DNA of 64,000 bases from the NCBI GenBank assembly GCA_001897155.1, contig MKSF01000010.1:49728-113727 (forward strand). The letters run 5' to 3'. Below the pieces are notes generated by a model, which saw only the letters and a list, made by a program, of their open reading frames with translations, was not told where the DNA came from and did not search any database. Shown here piece by piece: positions 35,553-44,731 of this stretch. The translations under genes were made by a program, and so were the position numbers. The stretch comes from Bacteroidetes bacterium 47-18. GTDB lineage: Bacteria > Bacteroidota > Bacteroidia > Chitinophagales > Chitinophagaceae. Each line of letters begins with the position of its first letter. The first letter of the stretch is position 1.

Positions 35553-37820
35553 ATGGCATTCGATTTAGATTTAATTAAGAAAGTGTATGCTGAACTGCCC
35601 GAAAAGGTAGCAGCAGCACGCCAGATTTTGAACCGTCCTCTTACGTTAACAGAGAAGATCTTATATGCTCACCTGGACCAGCCGGCTACCGCGCCGCTGA
35701 AAAGAGGTGAAGATTATGTAGACTTCCGCCCGGACCGTGTTGCTATGCAGGATGCTACGGCACAGATGGCCCTGTTACAGTTTATGACCTGCGGACGTGA
35801 TAAGGTAGCTGTTCCTTCAACCGTACACTGTGACCACTTAATTCAGGCTAAGAATGAATCCGTTTCGGATCTGCAGGTAGCTGTAGATACCAATAAAGAA
35901 GTATATGATTTTCTTTCCTCCGTCTCTGACCGTTACGGCCTGGGCTTCTGGAAAGCCGGCGCCGGTATCATTCACCAGGTAGTGCTGGAAAACTACGCTT
36001 TTCCCGGCGGTATGATGATCGGTACGGACTCTCACACTCCCAATGCCGGCGGCCTGGGTATGATCGCTATCGGTGTGGGCGGTGCTGATGCCTGTGATGT
36101 AATGGCCGGACTACCATGGGAATTAAAAATGCCAAAGCTGATAGGCATCAACTTAAAAGGACAACTGAACGGCTGGGCAACGCCTAAAGATATCATTCTG
36201 TGGGTAGCAGGCCAGCTGACCGTAAAAGGCGGTACCGGGTGTATCGTTGAATATTTCGGGGAAGGCGCCCGCTCCATCTCCGCTACCGGTAAAGGTACCA
36301 TCGGAAATATGGGTGCCGAGATCGGCGCTACCACCTCCACGTTCGGCTATGACGAATCTATGGAGCGCTACCTGCGCGCTACCAACCGCGCCGAAGTAGC
36401 GGATGCCGCCAATGCCGTAAAAGAGCACCTGACCGGCGACCCTGAAGTATATGCCAACCCAGAGCTGTATTTCGACCAGGTAATAGAGCTGGACCTGTCT
36501 ACACTCGAGCCTTATATCAACGGACCTTTCTCCCCGGACTTGGCTACACCTATTTCTAAAATGAAACAGGCTGCTGAAGCGAACGGATGGCCTAAACAAC
36601 TGGAAGTAGGCCTGATCGGCTCCTGCACCAACTCTTCTTATGAAGATATCAGCCGGGCGGCCAACCTGGCAGAGCAGGCCGTAGCCAAAAATTTAAAAGC
36701 AAAAGCCAAATATACCATTACTCCCGGCTCTGAGCTGGTACGTTATACCATTGAGCGTGACGGGTTTATCAATACTTTCGATAAGATAGGCGGGACCGTA
36801 TTCGCGAATGCCTGCGGTCCCTGTATCGGTATGTGGGCCCGTGAAGGCGCTGAGAAAAAAGAGAAGAATACCATTATTCACTCTTTCAACAGGAACTTCG
36901 CTGCCCGCCAGGATGGCAACCCCAATACCTATGCGTTCGTAGGCTCTCCCGAGATCGTAACGGCGTTGGCAATCGCCGGGGACCTGACCTTCAACCCGCT
37001 GACAGATACCCTGACCAACGAGGACGGAGCCCAGGTAAAGCTGGATCCTCCTACCGGCTATGAATTGCCCCCGAGAGGATTTGATGTGGAAGATGCCGGC
37101 TACCAGTCTCCTGCCGAAGACGGCAGCGATGTACAGGTGATCGTATCTCCCGAGTCTGCCCGCCTGCAACTGCTGACACCTTTCACACCGTGGGAAGGTA
37201 CAGACCTGAAAGGCCTGAAATTACTGATCAAAGCGAAAGGTAAGTGTACTACCGACCATATATCCATGGCCGGCCCATGGCTTAAATTCCGCGGTCACCT
37301 GGATAACATTTCCAACAATATGCTGATAGGCGCCACCAACTATTTCAATGACAGCACCAACAGCGTTAAGAACCAGCTGACAGGTGAATATGCACCAGTA
37401 CCTGAAACACAAAGGGCTTACAAAGCGCAAAATATAGGCTCTATCGTAGTAGGTGATGAGAACTATGGTGAAGGCTCTTCCCGTGAGCACGCCGCTATGG
37501 AGCCCCGCCACCTGGGCGTAAGAGTGGTGCTGGTAAAATCATTTGCCCGCATCCACGAAACCAACCTGAAAAAGCAGGGTATGCTCGCTTTGACTTTTGC
37601 AGATAAAGCAGACTACGATAAGATACAGGAAGATGATACCGTAGATGTATTGGGTCTGACAGGGTTTGCACCCGGCCAGCCATTGACACTGGTATTCCAT
37701 CACGCTGACGGCACACAGGATGAGATCCAGGCTAATCATACCTATAATGCGCAGCAGATCGAATGGTTCAAAGCCGGCTCTGCGCTGAATATTATCCGTA
37801 AAGAATTCGGTGTGGCATAA
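35553..37820 (+). CDS. acn: Aconitate hydratase
   Basis: The 755-residue protein has the length of mitochondrial-type aconitase. The [4Fe-4S] cysteines are visible in GSCTNSS (about residue 356) and [12 protein letters not shown] (about 420-423). The substrate-binding swivel domain is present as [19 protein letters not shown]. The enzyme interconverts citrate and isocitrate in the TCA cycle. It is in the cytoplasm, transcribed alone, with its own promoter and strong terminator. High GC and codon use fit the chromosome, unlike the kdp island. Confidence 0.96.
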   Translation: MAFDLDLIKKVYAELPEKVAAARQILNRPLTLTEKILYAHLDQPATAPLKRGEDYVDFRPDRVAMQDATAQMALLQFMTCGRDKVAVPSTVHCDHLIQAKNESVSDLQVAVDTNKEVYDFLSSVSDRYGLGFWKAGAGIIHQVVLENYAFPGGMMIGTDSHTPNAGGLGMIAIGVGGADACDVMAGLPWELKMPKLIGINLKGQLNGWATPKDIILWVAGQLTVKGGTGCIVEYFGEGARSISATGKGTIGNMGAEIGATTSTFGYDESMERYLRATNRAEVADAANAVKEHLTGDPEVYANPELYFDQVIELDLSTLEPYINGPFSPDLATPISKMKQAAEANGWPKQLEVGLIGSCTNSSYEDISRAANLAEQAVAKNLKAKAKYTITPGSELVRYTIERDGFINTFDKIGGTVFANACGPCIGMWAREGAEKKEKNTIIHSFNRNFAARQDGNPNTYAFVGSPEIVTALAIAGDLTFNPLTDTLTNEDGAQVKLDPPTGYELPPRGFDVEDAGYQSPAEDGSDVQVIVSPESARLQLLTPFTPWEGTDLKGLKLLIKAKGKCTTDHISMAGPWLKFRGHLDNISNNMLIGATNYFNDSTNSVKNQLTGEYAPVPETQRAYKAQNIGSIVVGDENYGEGSSREHAAMEPRHLGVRVVLVKSFARIHETNLKKQGMLALTFADKADYDKIQEDDTVDVLGLTGFAPGQPLTLVFHHADGTQDEIQANHTYNAQQIEWFKAGSALNIIRKEFGVA

Positions 37821-37843
37821 TCCACGTCCCGGTCTTCAATAGC

Positions 37844-37880
37844 AATAAGCGCCCCGTAATACGGGGCGCTTATTTTTTTA
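37844..37880 (+). terminator. Strong terminator of aconitase
   Basis: A perfect 15-bp stem (AATAAGCGCCCCGTA and its complement) is followed by seven T residues, 23 bases after the stop codon. Confidence 0.9.
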
Positions 37881-37882
37881 AA

Positions 37883-38024
37883 TGACCATCTGCTTATAGG
37901 ACACAATTGCTTATTACGGATTGCCATAAAGATACTGTAGCGTGCAGGTGGTCCCGAACTGATGTGAGGTATCTCAGGTGTACCCTAATAGGACGGGCTT
38001 GTTGCTTATATACAGGTAGTCATC
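37883..38024. repeat. Dispersed intergenic repeat, diverged copy C
   Basis: Order and spacing match copy B but identity is lower: CTGCTTATAG, TTATTACGGAT, GGTGGTCCCGAACTGATGTGAGG, ATCTC, GGCTTGTTGCTTATATA and AGGTAGTCATC. It lies between a terminator and the ABC-F gene. Confidence 0.55.
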
Positions 38025-38076
38025 ATCACTTGCATTTTATCATCCGCTCTTATATTTTGAGCATAACGACCTATAG

Positions 38077-39666
38077 CTAAGGAAGCGATACCGTTCTGTC
38101 AATGCGGATGTCCTCCAGGAATGCCGCATCGTGCGACACAACGACCAGGGCTCCTTCATAGCTGTTTACGGCGGCTGTCAGTATACCGACATTCTGAATA
38201 TCAAGGTTGTTAGTAGGCTCATCCAGTATGATAAGGTCAGGAGCTTCCCGGCCGAGGGTCAGACAGCACAGCACCAGCCGCATCCGCTCTCCCCCGCTTA
38301 AAGCGCTGCAGGGCTTATCCCAGTCTGCGCTTGAAAACAGGAAACGGGTCAGCCTTATTTTGATCTCGTGCTCTTCCAGCCCGGAAGTATTGAAAGATAC
38401 GGTCTGCCCGTAAACGCTCAGATCATTATCAATCAGGGTATATTCCTGGTCTATATACACCGCATTGCGGATAGCGCTGTACACCCGGCCCGAAGCCGGT
38501 TGCAGCGCGCCGGTGATAAGCCGAAGCAATGTGGTCTTCCCGGCTCCGTTGCGGCCCTTCAAAGCGATACGTTCCCTGCCCGATAGCTGCAGGCTCAGAG
38601 GCTCGGTCCATAGCGGCACATCCCCGTAACAGACATTGACCTCAACGGCAGAGAACAGCACCTTACTTTTATGCAATGCCGTATCAGCAAAATCCAGCTT
38701 CATTTTATCCATATCCGGCACTGTGGCCCGCAGCGCCTTCAGCTCCTGCGATATCCCATCTATTTTTTCAGCATGCGTATTTTTTTGCCTGGCGGAACTG
38801 TTCTCCGCGTTATTACGAAGCGTATTCATCATGATGTGTGCCACTCCCGCCTTCTCCTGCTTACCCCTGCCACGGGCATCCAGCTTCTGCTGCCGCTCCA
38901 TACTTTCCCGCTCTTTTTCCCTGGCTTTCCGTAATGCCGCTTCTTTAGACCCGATATCATGAGCCACAGCCTGCAGCTCTATATGCTTCTGCTCAAGATA
39001 GAAGTCATAATTGCCGCCATACACCTTTATCCCGTTCCTGCTCAGCTCACACACCTTGTCAGGCAGGTTGAGCAATTTCCTGTCATGGCTTACAATTATC
39101 ATGGGACATTTGGCTGAAAGGATATAATCGTACAGGAGCTGCCTGCCGCCGGCATCCAGGTGATTGCTGGGCTCATCCAGCAATACAAGCTCCGGCTGGT
39201 GGATGCTGATACCCGCCAGGAATACCCTGGTTTTCTGGCCACCGCTTAAAGATGCCATTTGCTGGTCCAGCTCCAGGCTATGCAGTTGCCAGTACTCCAG
39301 CGCTTCCCGGCACCGTTCTTCAAGCGTCCAGTCATCGGCGAGCATATCAAAATGCGCTGCCGCCGTGTCGCCACCCAGGATGGCTTTCAGGGCCTGCAGC
39401 CTGGCGGATACCTGCAACGCCTCCGCCACGGTCAGGTGATCATATTGTCCGAATACCTGGGGAACCATATAGGTCTTTGCCCGCACCGTCATCTGGCCGC
39501 CTGCCGGGGAAAGCTTTCCCGTTATGATCTTAAGAAGCGTAGATTTACCTGTACCGTTATTGCCTATCAAAGCTATCTTTTCATGAGCGCCCACCGTCAG
39601 GTGGACATCGGAGAACAGCAGCTCCTTATTGGGATGGAAATATGAAATGTTCTGAAGCACTATCAT
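38077..39666 (-). CDS. ABC-F family ATPase
   Basis: The 529-residue protein has two ABC domains and no membrane helices. Walker A motifs are GNNGTGKST and GRNGAGKTT, signatures are LSGGQKTR and LSGGERMR, and Walker B motifs include LVLLDEPSNHLD and LIILDEPTNNLD. A charged linker (about residues 230-310) separates the domains, as in ABC-F proteins that bind the ribosomal E site. Members either relieve translation stalls or give resistance to ribosome-targeting antibiotics. Which applies here cannot be told from sequence. It is monocistronic, with an AT-rich upstream region. Confidence 0.9.
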   Translation of the reverse strand: MIVLQNISYFHPNKELLFSDVHLTVGAHEKIALIGNNGTGKSTLLKIITGKLSPAGGQMTVRAKTYMVPQVFGQYDHLTVAEALQVSARLQALKAILGGDTAAAHFDMLADDWTLEERCREALEYWQLHSLELDQQMASLSGGQKTRVFLAGISIHQPELVLLDEPSNHLDAGGRQLLYDYILSAKCPMIIVSHDRKLLNLPDKVCELSRNGIKVYGGNYDFYLEQKHIELQAVAHDIGSKEAALRKAREKERESMERQQKLDARGRGKQEKAGVAHIMMNTLRNNAENSSARQKNTHAEKIDGISQELKALRATVPDMDKMKLDFADTALHKSKVLFSAVEVNVCYGDVPLWTEPLSLQLSGRERIALKGRNGAGKTTLLRLITGALQPASGRVYSAIRNAVYIDQEYTLIDNDLSVYGQTVSFNTSGLEEHEIKIRLTRFLFSSADWDKPCSALSGGERMRLVLCCLTLGREAPDLIILDEPTNNLDIQNVGILTAAVNSYEGALVVVSHDAAFLEDIRIDRTVSLP

Positions 39667-39898
39667 AATTTCTTTCTTTTAAATATGAAACAAGGGTAAC
39701 CGGCGCGATGCGGAACGGTTAACATGAATGATACTGTCTGAAAGAAATTATTTTACATTCCCGGATGTTATTAGAGAGGTTGAGGCCACAAAGATACGGA
39801 TATTATTGTAATATATCGCCGGCGACAGGTCCCATCACCGGAGTGAGCATATCCTTAAATAAAAAAACCACCCTTGATCAGGTGGTATAAAAGTGTGG

Positions 39899-39973
39899 TG
39901 GAAGCACACGGATTCGAACCGCGGACCCTCTGCTTGTAAGGCAGATGCTCTGAACCAGCTGAGCTATGCTTCC
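39899..39973 (-). tRNA. tRNA-Val (UAC), copy 3 in transcription order
   Basis: The 75-base minus-strand sequence folds as a full cloverleaf: acceptor GGAAGCA / TGCTTCC, D-arm GCTC / GAGC, anticodon stem TCTGC / GCAGA with loop CTTACAA (anticodon TAC), T-loop TTCGAAT and discriminator A. CCA is not encoded. Confidence 0.97.
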
Positions 39974-40010
39974 GTTTGTTTTAAAACAGGAATTAAGAAC
40001 TTTTAAGTAG

Positions 40011-40085
40011 TGGAAGCACACGGATTCGAACCGCGGACCCTCTGCTTGTAAGGCAGATGCTCTGAACCAGCTGAGCTATGCTTCC
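40011..40085 (-). tRNA. tRNA-Val (UAC), copy 2
   Basis: The sequence appears identical to the copy at 39899-39973, with the same anticodon TAC, and is separated from it by a 37-base spacer. Confidence 0.97.
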
Positions 40086-40122
40086 ATTTTTTTTAAAACA
40101 GGAATTAAGAACTTTTAAGTAG

Positions 40123-40197
40123 TGGAAGCACACGGATTCGAACCGCGGACCCTCTGCTTGTAAGGCAGATGCTCTGAACCAGCTGAGCTATGCTTCC
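40123..40197 (-). tRNA. tRNA-Val (UAC), copy 1
   Basis: The sequence appears identical to the other two tRNA-Val copies. As the most upstream on the minus strand it is probably transcribed first. It lies 81 bases downstream of murB. Confidence 0.97.
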
Positions 40198-40278
40198 ATT
40201 TGTCTAAGAGCCTCTTTTAAATTGGTTGACAAAAGTAGCAGGCTTTTTTCAAACTACCAATTTTTTCATTCACTTTTT

Positions 40279-41295
40279 TTAGTAAACCTGGACTTCTCTT
40301 TCCAGGAGGATACCGAACCTCTCCTCCACACTTTCCAGTATCCTGACTGAGAGCTCATATATGTCTTTACCGGCAGCGCCGCCGTAGTTGACAAGCACCA
40401 GGGCCTGCCGCGGGTGCACCCCCACTGCACCTTCCCGGTAGCCTTTCCACCCGCACTGCTCGATCAGCCACCCGGCAGGTACCTTTACCCTGTCTTCAGC
40501 GATCCTGTAGCCGGGCATATCGGGAAAGCGTTCCTTTAAAGAGCCGTACTCTCCGGCGGATAGCTCAGGATTTTTGAAGAAGCTCCCGGAATTACCGATC
40601 TCCCTGGGATCAGGCAGCTTGCTTTGCCTTATATGGATCACAGCCCGGGCTACGGATGCGATAGAAAGCGGCAGCTTCATGTCATCAATGGTTTTACGGA
40701 TATCCCCGTACTCCAGCCTGTAAGCAGGCTCCTTATCCAGGCGGAAAGTAACGGCATATACGAACAGTATGTTCCTGTAATCGCGCTTGAAAACACTCTC
40801 CCTGTAGCCAAACCCGCAGGCACTGTTATCAAAGTCCCGGAAGACGCCCGTACGGAGATCAAAGGTATGGACCGTCCGGATCACATCCTTTACCTCTACC
40901 CCGTAAGCGCCTATATTCTGTATAGGAGCCGCGCCGACCGTTCCGGGTATCAGCGCAAGATTTTCTATACCGGCATACCCCTGCGCAATGCAGTGTATCA
41001 CGAAATCATGCCACACCTCCCCGCCACCGGCTTTCAGGTACACGTAACGGTCATCCTCTGCTGCCTTGACGATCCCCCGGCATTCATTTTTCAGAATCCA
41101 GGCCCGGACATCGCCTGTCAGCAGGAGATTACTGCCGCCGCCCAGGATAAAAAAAGGCAATTGCTGCAGGTTATTCTCCAGCACCTCCGGCAAGGCTTCG
41201 GGTGTGCTGATACGGGTCATTTGCAGACCGTGCACCTTCATACCGAAAGTATTGTAAGGGAAAAGGTCTGCAGGGCTTTCTATAGGAAGCGGCAT
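40279..41295 (-). CDS. murB: UDP-N-acetylenolpyruvoylglucosamine reductase MurB
   Basis: The 338-residue protein is a type I MurB. FAD-binding residues lie in FILGGGSNLLLTGD and in LIPGTVGAAPIQNIGAYG. The catalytic Ser/Glu region is GNSGSFFKNP, and the C-terminal part has HPRQALVLVNYGGA. It makes UDP-MurNAc for peptidoglycan, in the cytoplasm. It lies 4 bases after holA, so it is the last gene of an exonuclease-holA-murB operon. Confidence 0.96.
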   Translation of the reverse strand: MPLPIESPADLFPYNTFGMKVHGLQMTRISTPEALPEVLENNLQQLPFFILGGGSNLLLTGDVRAWILKNECRGIVKAAEDDRYVYLKAGGGEVWHDFVIHCIAQGYAGIENLALIPGTVGAAPIQNIGAYGVEVKDVIRTVHTFDLRTGVFRDFDNSACGFGYRESVFKRDYRNILFVYAVTFRLDKEPAYRLEYGDIRKTIDDMKLPLSIASVARAVIHIRQSKLPDPREIGNSGSFFKNPELSAGEYGSLKERFPDMPGYRIAEDRVKVPAGWLIEQCGWKGYREGAVGVHPRQALVLVNYGGAAGKDIYELSVRILESVEERFGILLEREVQVY

Positions 41296-41299
41296 AAGA

Positions 41300-42298
41300 T
41301 TATTTGTTGAATAAAATGATATTGAAACGGCCCACCATCTCTTTCAGCAGGGCGGTATCGTTACTCTGGCTGTCCACCCCACGGGCCTTGTGATTATACT
41401 CTTCCAGCAAAGCGATACACTGATGTATCTGCGGCAACTGAAACTGCATGGCCACCTGCCGGTGGTGTGACCATATGCCCAGCTTTTTATCGTTCTCAAA
41501 GCCTGCCGGGCCGTAAAAGCACAGATACAGCTTACTGACAAAGCTGTACATGATACCGGTCACCATAGGCATAGGCGCATTTTTAGGCTGTGCGGCAAAA
41601 TAGGCCATCATACGGGCCAGCCGGTTCTTATCACCGGAAAAGATGACCTGGGGCAGGTCAATGAGATTATATTCCTTGCTGATACCGATATACTGCTCTA
41701 TATGCTGCGTGGTCAGCTGCCTGAGCTGCGGCTCGTTGATCAGTACCTTTTCTATTTCATTGACCAGCTTCTGCAGGTCGTTCCCCAGGTACACGCTCAG
41801 CATCTCACATTCCTTGGGCGGTATCTGTATGCCTTTGGAAATACCGTAGGAGGCGATCCAGCCGGGCACCTCGTTATCCTTCAGCTTATTAAAGGTAGCA
41901 TACCTGGCGGCGGATTTCTGAAGCGCCTTGTAGAGCTTGCCGCGCTTATCCAGGGTCTTATAACGGTGGTCAATGACCAGGATGGTCTGTGCTGAAGGAT
42001 TATTGATATAGGTTTCCAGCGCTTCCATTCCTTTCATCTGGGAGGCATCCTTTACCATTACCAGGATATGGTCTGCGAACATAGGATATCTCCGGGCATG
42101 GTTAATGACCTCCGGGCCGTCAATATCTTTCCCGTAGAACTCCAGGAAATTAAAGCTTTTTTCGTCCTCGGTAAGAATATCCTGCTCAAAGTGCTTCAGC
42201 AGGACATCTATATAATAAGGCTCCTCCCCGTCTAAAAAATAGACAGGAGCGAAAGCCCGGGACTGTATTTCCTTCAGGATTTGTTGTAATTCTTTCAA
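41300..42298 (-). CDS. holA: DNA polymerase III delta subunit
   Basis: The 332-residue protein has the HolA layout: PVYFLDGEEPYYIDVLLKHF at the N-terminus and a Rossmann-like part with ILVMVKDASQMKG. A C-terminal helical part follows, with YLGNDLQKLVNEIEKVLIN and YIGISKEYNLIDL. It is the clamp-loader subunit that opens the sliding clamp. No ATG is available: the frame opens after a stop at the TTG of 42298, where homology begins, so a TTG start is likely. The second gene of a three-gene operon. Confidence 0.93.
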   Translation of the reverse strand: MKELQQILKEIQSRAFAPVYFLDGEEPYYIDVLLKHFEQDILTEDEKSFNFLEFYGKDIDGPEVINHARRYPMFADHILVMVKDASQMKGMEALETYINNPSAQTILVIDHRYKTLDKRGKLYKALQKSAARYATFNKLKDNEVPGWIASYGISKGIQIPPKECEMLSVYLGNDLQKLVNEIEKVLINEPQLRQLTTQHIEQYIGISKEYNLIDLPQVIFSGDKNRLARMMAYFAAQPKNAPMPMVTGIMYSFVSKLYLCFYGPAGFENDKKLGIWSHHRQVAMQFQLPQIHQCIALLEEYNHKARGVDSQSNDTALLKEMVGRFNIILFNK

Positions 42299-42328
42299 GA
42301 CACTACTGTTTGAATGGGGTTACTTGTA

Positions 42329-43069
42329 TCAGTCAACAAATATAGCATTTACAGTGGTATAAGGTATGCGGCTGAGCCTTAAATATACTAAAGCGGTTGT
42401 AAAAACGTCCCTCAGGCAATATTCCGCTATGCGCTTCAAGTCTCCCTCCCCGTAATATACCCCGGCCACATCCTTGCCGCTGATATCGGATTTGCTGGTA
42501 GGAACGCCCAGGCAGAGCGCCAGCAGCTCAAGGGTAATATAATGCTTATAGTCTCCGAAACGCCAGAGCTCCAGCGTATCTATATGGGGATGCTGCCAGG
42601 GCTTAAAATGGGTCAGCTGCAGGCATACCGGCAGCGACAGGCCATGTATGGTAGCGCGCCGGCAGATATACGCCAGGTCGAATTCCTTGATATTATGTCC
42701 GCAGAACCTGATCTCCGCCTGCTGCTCCGTTTTTCGTAACAACTGAAAGAAATCTTCCAGCAGCCGCTTTTCATCATCCCCGCTGAAATGCTTTAACCTC
42801 ACAGCCGTATATTCACTGTTTTCAAAATAGCCCAGCCCTATACAGATGATCTTTCCAAACTCGGCAAAGATGCCCGCCCGTTCCCTGAAACTGTCCGCCA
42901 ACAGCCGCTCATCATCCGGGTGCTCCAGGTGCCTGGACATCTTATGTTTCCATTGCTCACGGTAGGGTATCTCCAGTTGCTCAAAGTCCCGATACAGGGG
43001 TACCGTTTCTATATCAATGATTAATAATTTGTGAAAATTATTATCATTAAGTTTTTTTTGGGATAACAT
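42329..43069 (-). CDS. 3'-5' exonuclease (PolB-like, DUF/exo2 family)
   Basis: I chose the ATG at 43069 (MLSQKKLNDNN); the open frame reaches further upstream but only into antisense sequence of the next gene. The 246-residue protein has DEDD exonuclease motifs: Exo I LLIIDIETVPL, Exo II GHNIKEFDLAYI and Exo III YCLRDVFTTALVY. It resembles the predicted PolB-like 3'-5' exonucleases of Bacteroidota, which may act in DNA repair or proofreading. It heads the operon with holA and murB, 30 bases upstream of holA. Confidence 0.88.
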   Translation of the reverse strand: MLSQKKLNDNNFHKLLIIDIETVPLYRDFEQLEIPYREQWKHKMSRHLEHPDDERLLADSFRERAGIFAEFGKIICIGLGYFENSEYTAVRLKHFSGDDEKRLLEDFFQLLRKTEQQAEIRFCGHNIKEFDLAYICRRATIHGLSLPVCLQLTHFKPWQHPHIDTLELWRFGDYKHYITLELLALCLGVPTSKSDISGKDVAGVYYGEGDLKRIAEYCLRDVFTTALVYLRLSRIPYTTVNAIFVD

Positions 43070-43074
43070 GATTA

Positions 43075-43082
43075 TATATTTG
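43075..43082 (+). promoter_or_regulatory. Promoter -7 element (TAnnTTTG)
   Basis: TATATTTG lies 62 bases upstream of the coiled-coil protein gene, next to the divergent exonuclease gene start. Confidence 0.5.
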
Positions 43083-43144
43083 TAGGGTATTAATGCAACA
43101 AAGTGATAACTTTTGATATTAAATATAAAAAATAAATAGAATTT

Positions 43145-44053
43145 ATGGAAACAAATCAGAATATAAACAATCAGCCGCCCAAGAAGAAATTCAACAATGC
43201 CTGGATCTATGTGCCCCTGGTATTGGTGCTGGTAGCTTCCAATATTTACCTTTATAATCAGAAGAACAACGAGAAGGAAGTATACCAGGAAAATGTGGAA
43301 GTAAAGGATTCTACCATTAATACCCTGAAGCTGGAATATGAAGCCTCCCTTGTAAGGCTGGATGACCTGATAGGCAAAAATGCCGGCCTGGACAGTATGC
43401 TGGAAAACAAGAACTCCGAGATATCCAAGATCAAATCCAAGCTGGATGAAATCACCAGGAAACAACGGATCACGGAAGAAGAATACAAGACCGCGAAAAA
43501 GCTGATAGAAAGCCTGAATTCCAAGCTCACCGGCTACGAGGCCGAGATCAGGCAACTGAAAACCGAAAACCAGGCGCTCAACGAGCAGGTCACTTCGCTT
43601 TCAACGGAAAACCAGACCCTGAATGAAAAGGTAGATATGGCAAAAGTGTTGTTTGCATCCAATATCACGATGACGCCTATCAACCTGAAAAAAGGAGGAA
43701 CCAAGGAGGTAGAAACGTCCAAAGCCCGTAAGGTGGATGTGCTCCGCATTAAATTCGATATCGTAAAGAACCTGCTGGAAGAAAGCGGCAGCAAAGACTT
43801 CTACCTGCTGATCAGGAACCCTGAAGGAGAATTGCTGAGCAATCCCGGCTTAGGCTCCGGCAGCTTCATCACTGCCGACGGCTCTACCAAATATTATTCT
43901 CTTTCCCAGACCGTCAGGCTCAACCAGGGTGAAGAACTGAAAGATATTACCGTAGACTGGAACCAGGCGGCTTCCTACCAGAAAGGTAACTACAACGTGG
44001 AGATTTACTACCGGGGCCAGCAGGTAGGCAAAGGCACCGTAGAGTTAAAATAA
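43145..44053 (+). CDS. Membrane-anchored coiled-coil protein
   Basis: The 302-residue protein has a short cytoplasmic start, one membrane helix (about residues 20-37, AWIYVPLVLVLVASNIYLY), a coiled coil of about 110 residues (40-160, repeats of LKTENQALNEQVTSL type) and a C-terminal beta domain. The last part has strands such as DFYLLIRNPEGELL and YNVEIYYRGQQVGKGTVELK. I do not recognise the family by name; similar envelope proteins are widespread in Bacteroidota. It is probably periplasm-facing. Confidence 0.75.
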   Translation: METNQNINNQPPKKKFNNAWIYVPLVLVLVASNIYLYNQKNNEKEVYQENVEVKDSTINTLKLEYEASLVRLDDLIGKNAGLDSMLENKNSEISKIKSKLDEITRKQRITEEEYKTAKKLIESLNSKLTGYEAEIRQLKTENQALNEQVTSLSTENQTLNEKVDMAKVLFASNITMTPINLKKGGTKEVETSKARKVDVLRIKFDIVKNLLEESGSKDFYLLIRNPEGELLSNPGLGSGSFITADGSTKYYSLSQTVRLNQGEELKDITVDWNQAASYQKGNYNVEIYYRGQQVGKGTVELK

Positions 44054-44084
44054 CATTTTACCTGTAATAGGATAAAAAGTAAAC

Positions 44085-44126
44085 AACCCTGTCATATTGG
44101 GCTCAGCCAAAAATATTGACAGGGTT
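44085..44126 (+). terminator. Terminator of the coiled-coil protein gene
   Basis: The arms AACCCTGTCA and TGACAGGGTT pair across a 22-base loop, 31 bases after the stop codon. The loop is larger than usual. Confidence 0.6.
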
Positions 44127-44150
44127 ACTTATTTATATATAGCACATTTC

Positions 44151-44212
44151 GACAAGCTCAATGTGACATAACAAACTCAATTGTGATATGACAAGCCCGA
44201 TGTGACAAAACA
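44151..44212. repeat. Short tandem repeat, three units of about 20 bp
   Basis: Three degenerate copies of ACAAGCTCAATGTGACAT follow each other (starts near 44152, 44171 and 44191). Similar units are common intergenic repeats in Bacteroidota. Confidence 0.6.
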
Positions 44213-44254
44213 AGGAGTTTTTAAACGGCATCTTTATTATTGTAAAGGTCTCTC

Positions 44255-44635
44255 CTATTGTCTTATGCCCCGGAACAGAAATACATTCGATCCGCCGGCA
44301 GGATAACGCTGCATAAATGTAAAATGCAATACCGTATCCTCTATCCTGATATCATATACATCGTTAAGATGCTCTGAGGTGTACCGGCGCTCCTTATTCT
44401 TGGTGAAGGAAATATTCGCACTTTCCAGCCTGGCGGAGCTGAAGACCACTTCCTTTCCCTTCTCTTTTACCCGTATATGCGTATAGAAAGTATCCAGCGT
44501 ATCCTGGCTATTACGGATATTGAATGTAGTACCGTAATAATTGTATGTAGCCGATTCATTGCGGCTATTCTTTTTACCGCAGGCAGTTGCCCAGCACAAT
44601 CCCGAAGCCACCGCGGCTATGTATAAATACCTCAT
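44255..44635 (-). CDS. Lipoprotein of unknown function
   Basis: The start is the ATG at 44635 (MRYLYIAAVASGL). The 126-residue protein has a lipobox (CWATAC) and a beta-rich mature domain with no known motif (for example YYGTTFNIRNSQD, YTSEHLNDVYDIRI). It is probably a small envelope lipoprotein. It follows the SPFH gene in the same direction after about 97 bases, so co-transcription is possible. Confidence 0.68.
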   Translation of the reverse strand: MRYLYIAAVASGLCWATACGKKNSRNESATYNYYGTTFNIRNSQDTLDTFYTHIRVKEKGKEVVFSSARLESANISFTKNKERRYTSEHLNDVYDIRIEDTVLHFTFMQRYPAGGSNVFLFRGIRQ

Positions 44636-44731
44636 ATTAAAATTCAAATTTTATAATGCTGTCCGAAAACAGCGGGCGGCAGCTTCAATGCTCCCGCCCA
44701 GTTTTATTATATGGCCCTAAAATGTAATTAC

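Larger units (their letters stand above)
39899..40197 (-). repeat. Tandem 112-bp tRNA-Val repeat (three units)
   Basis: Three tRNA genes and the spacers between them recur with an exact period of 112 bases. The spacer sequence (AACAGGAATTAAGAACTTTT) is the same between units, so the cluster grew by unequal recombination. Confidence 0.9.

Noticed and set aside
39899..40197. Regular 112-bp repeat as a possible CRISPR array
   Set aside because: The repeated unit is a complete tRNA-Val gene with an identical spacer, so there are no variable spacers and no cas genes.
43070..43555. Upstream extension of the exonuclease frame
   Set aside because: It runs antisense through the coiled-coil protein gene. 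Exonuclease motifs begin only after the ATG at 43069.
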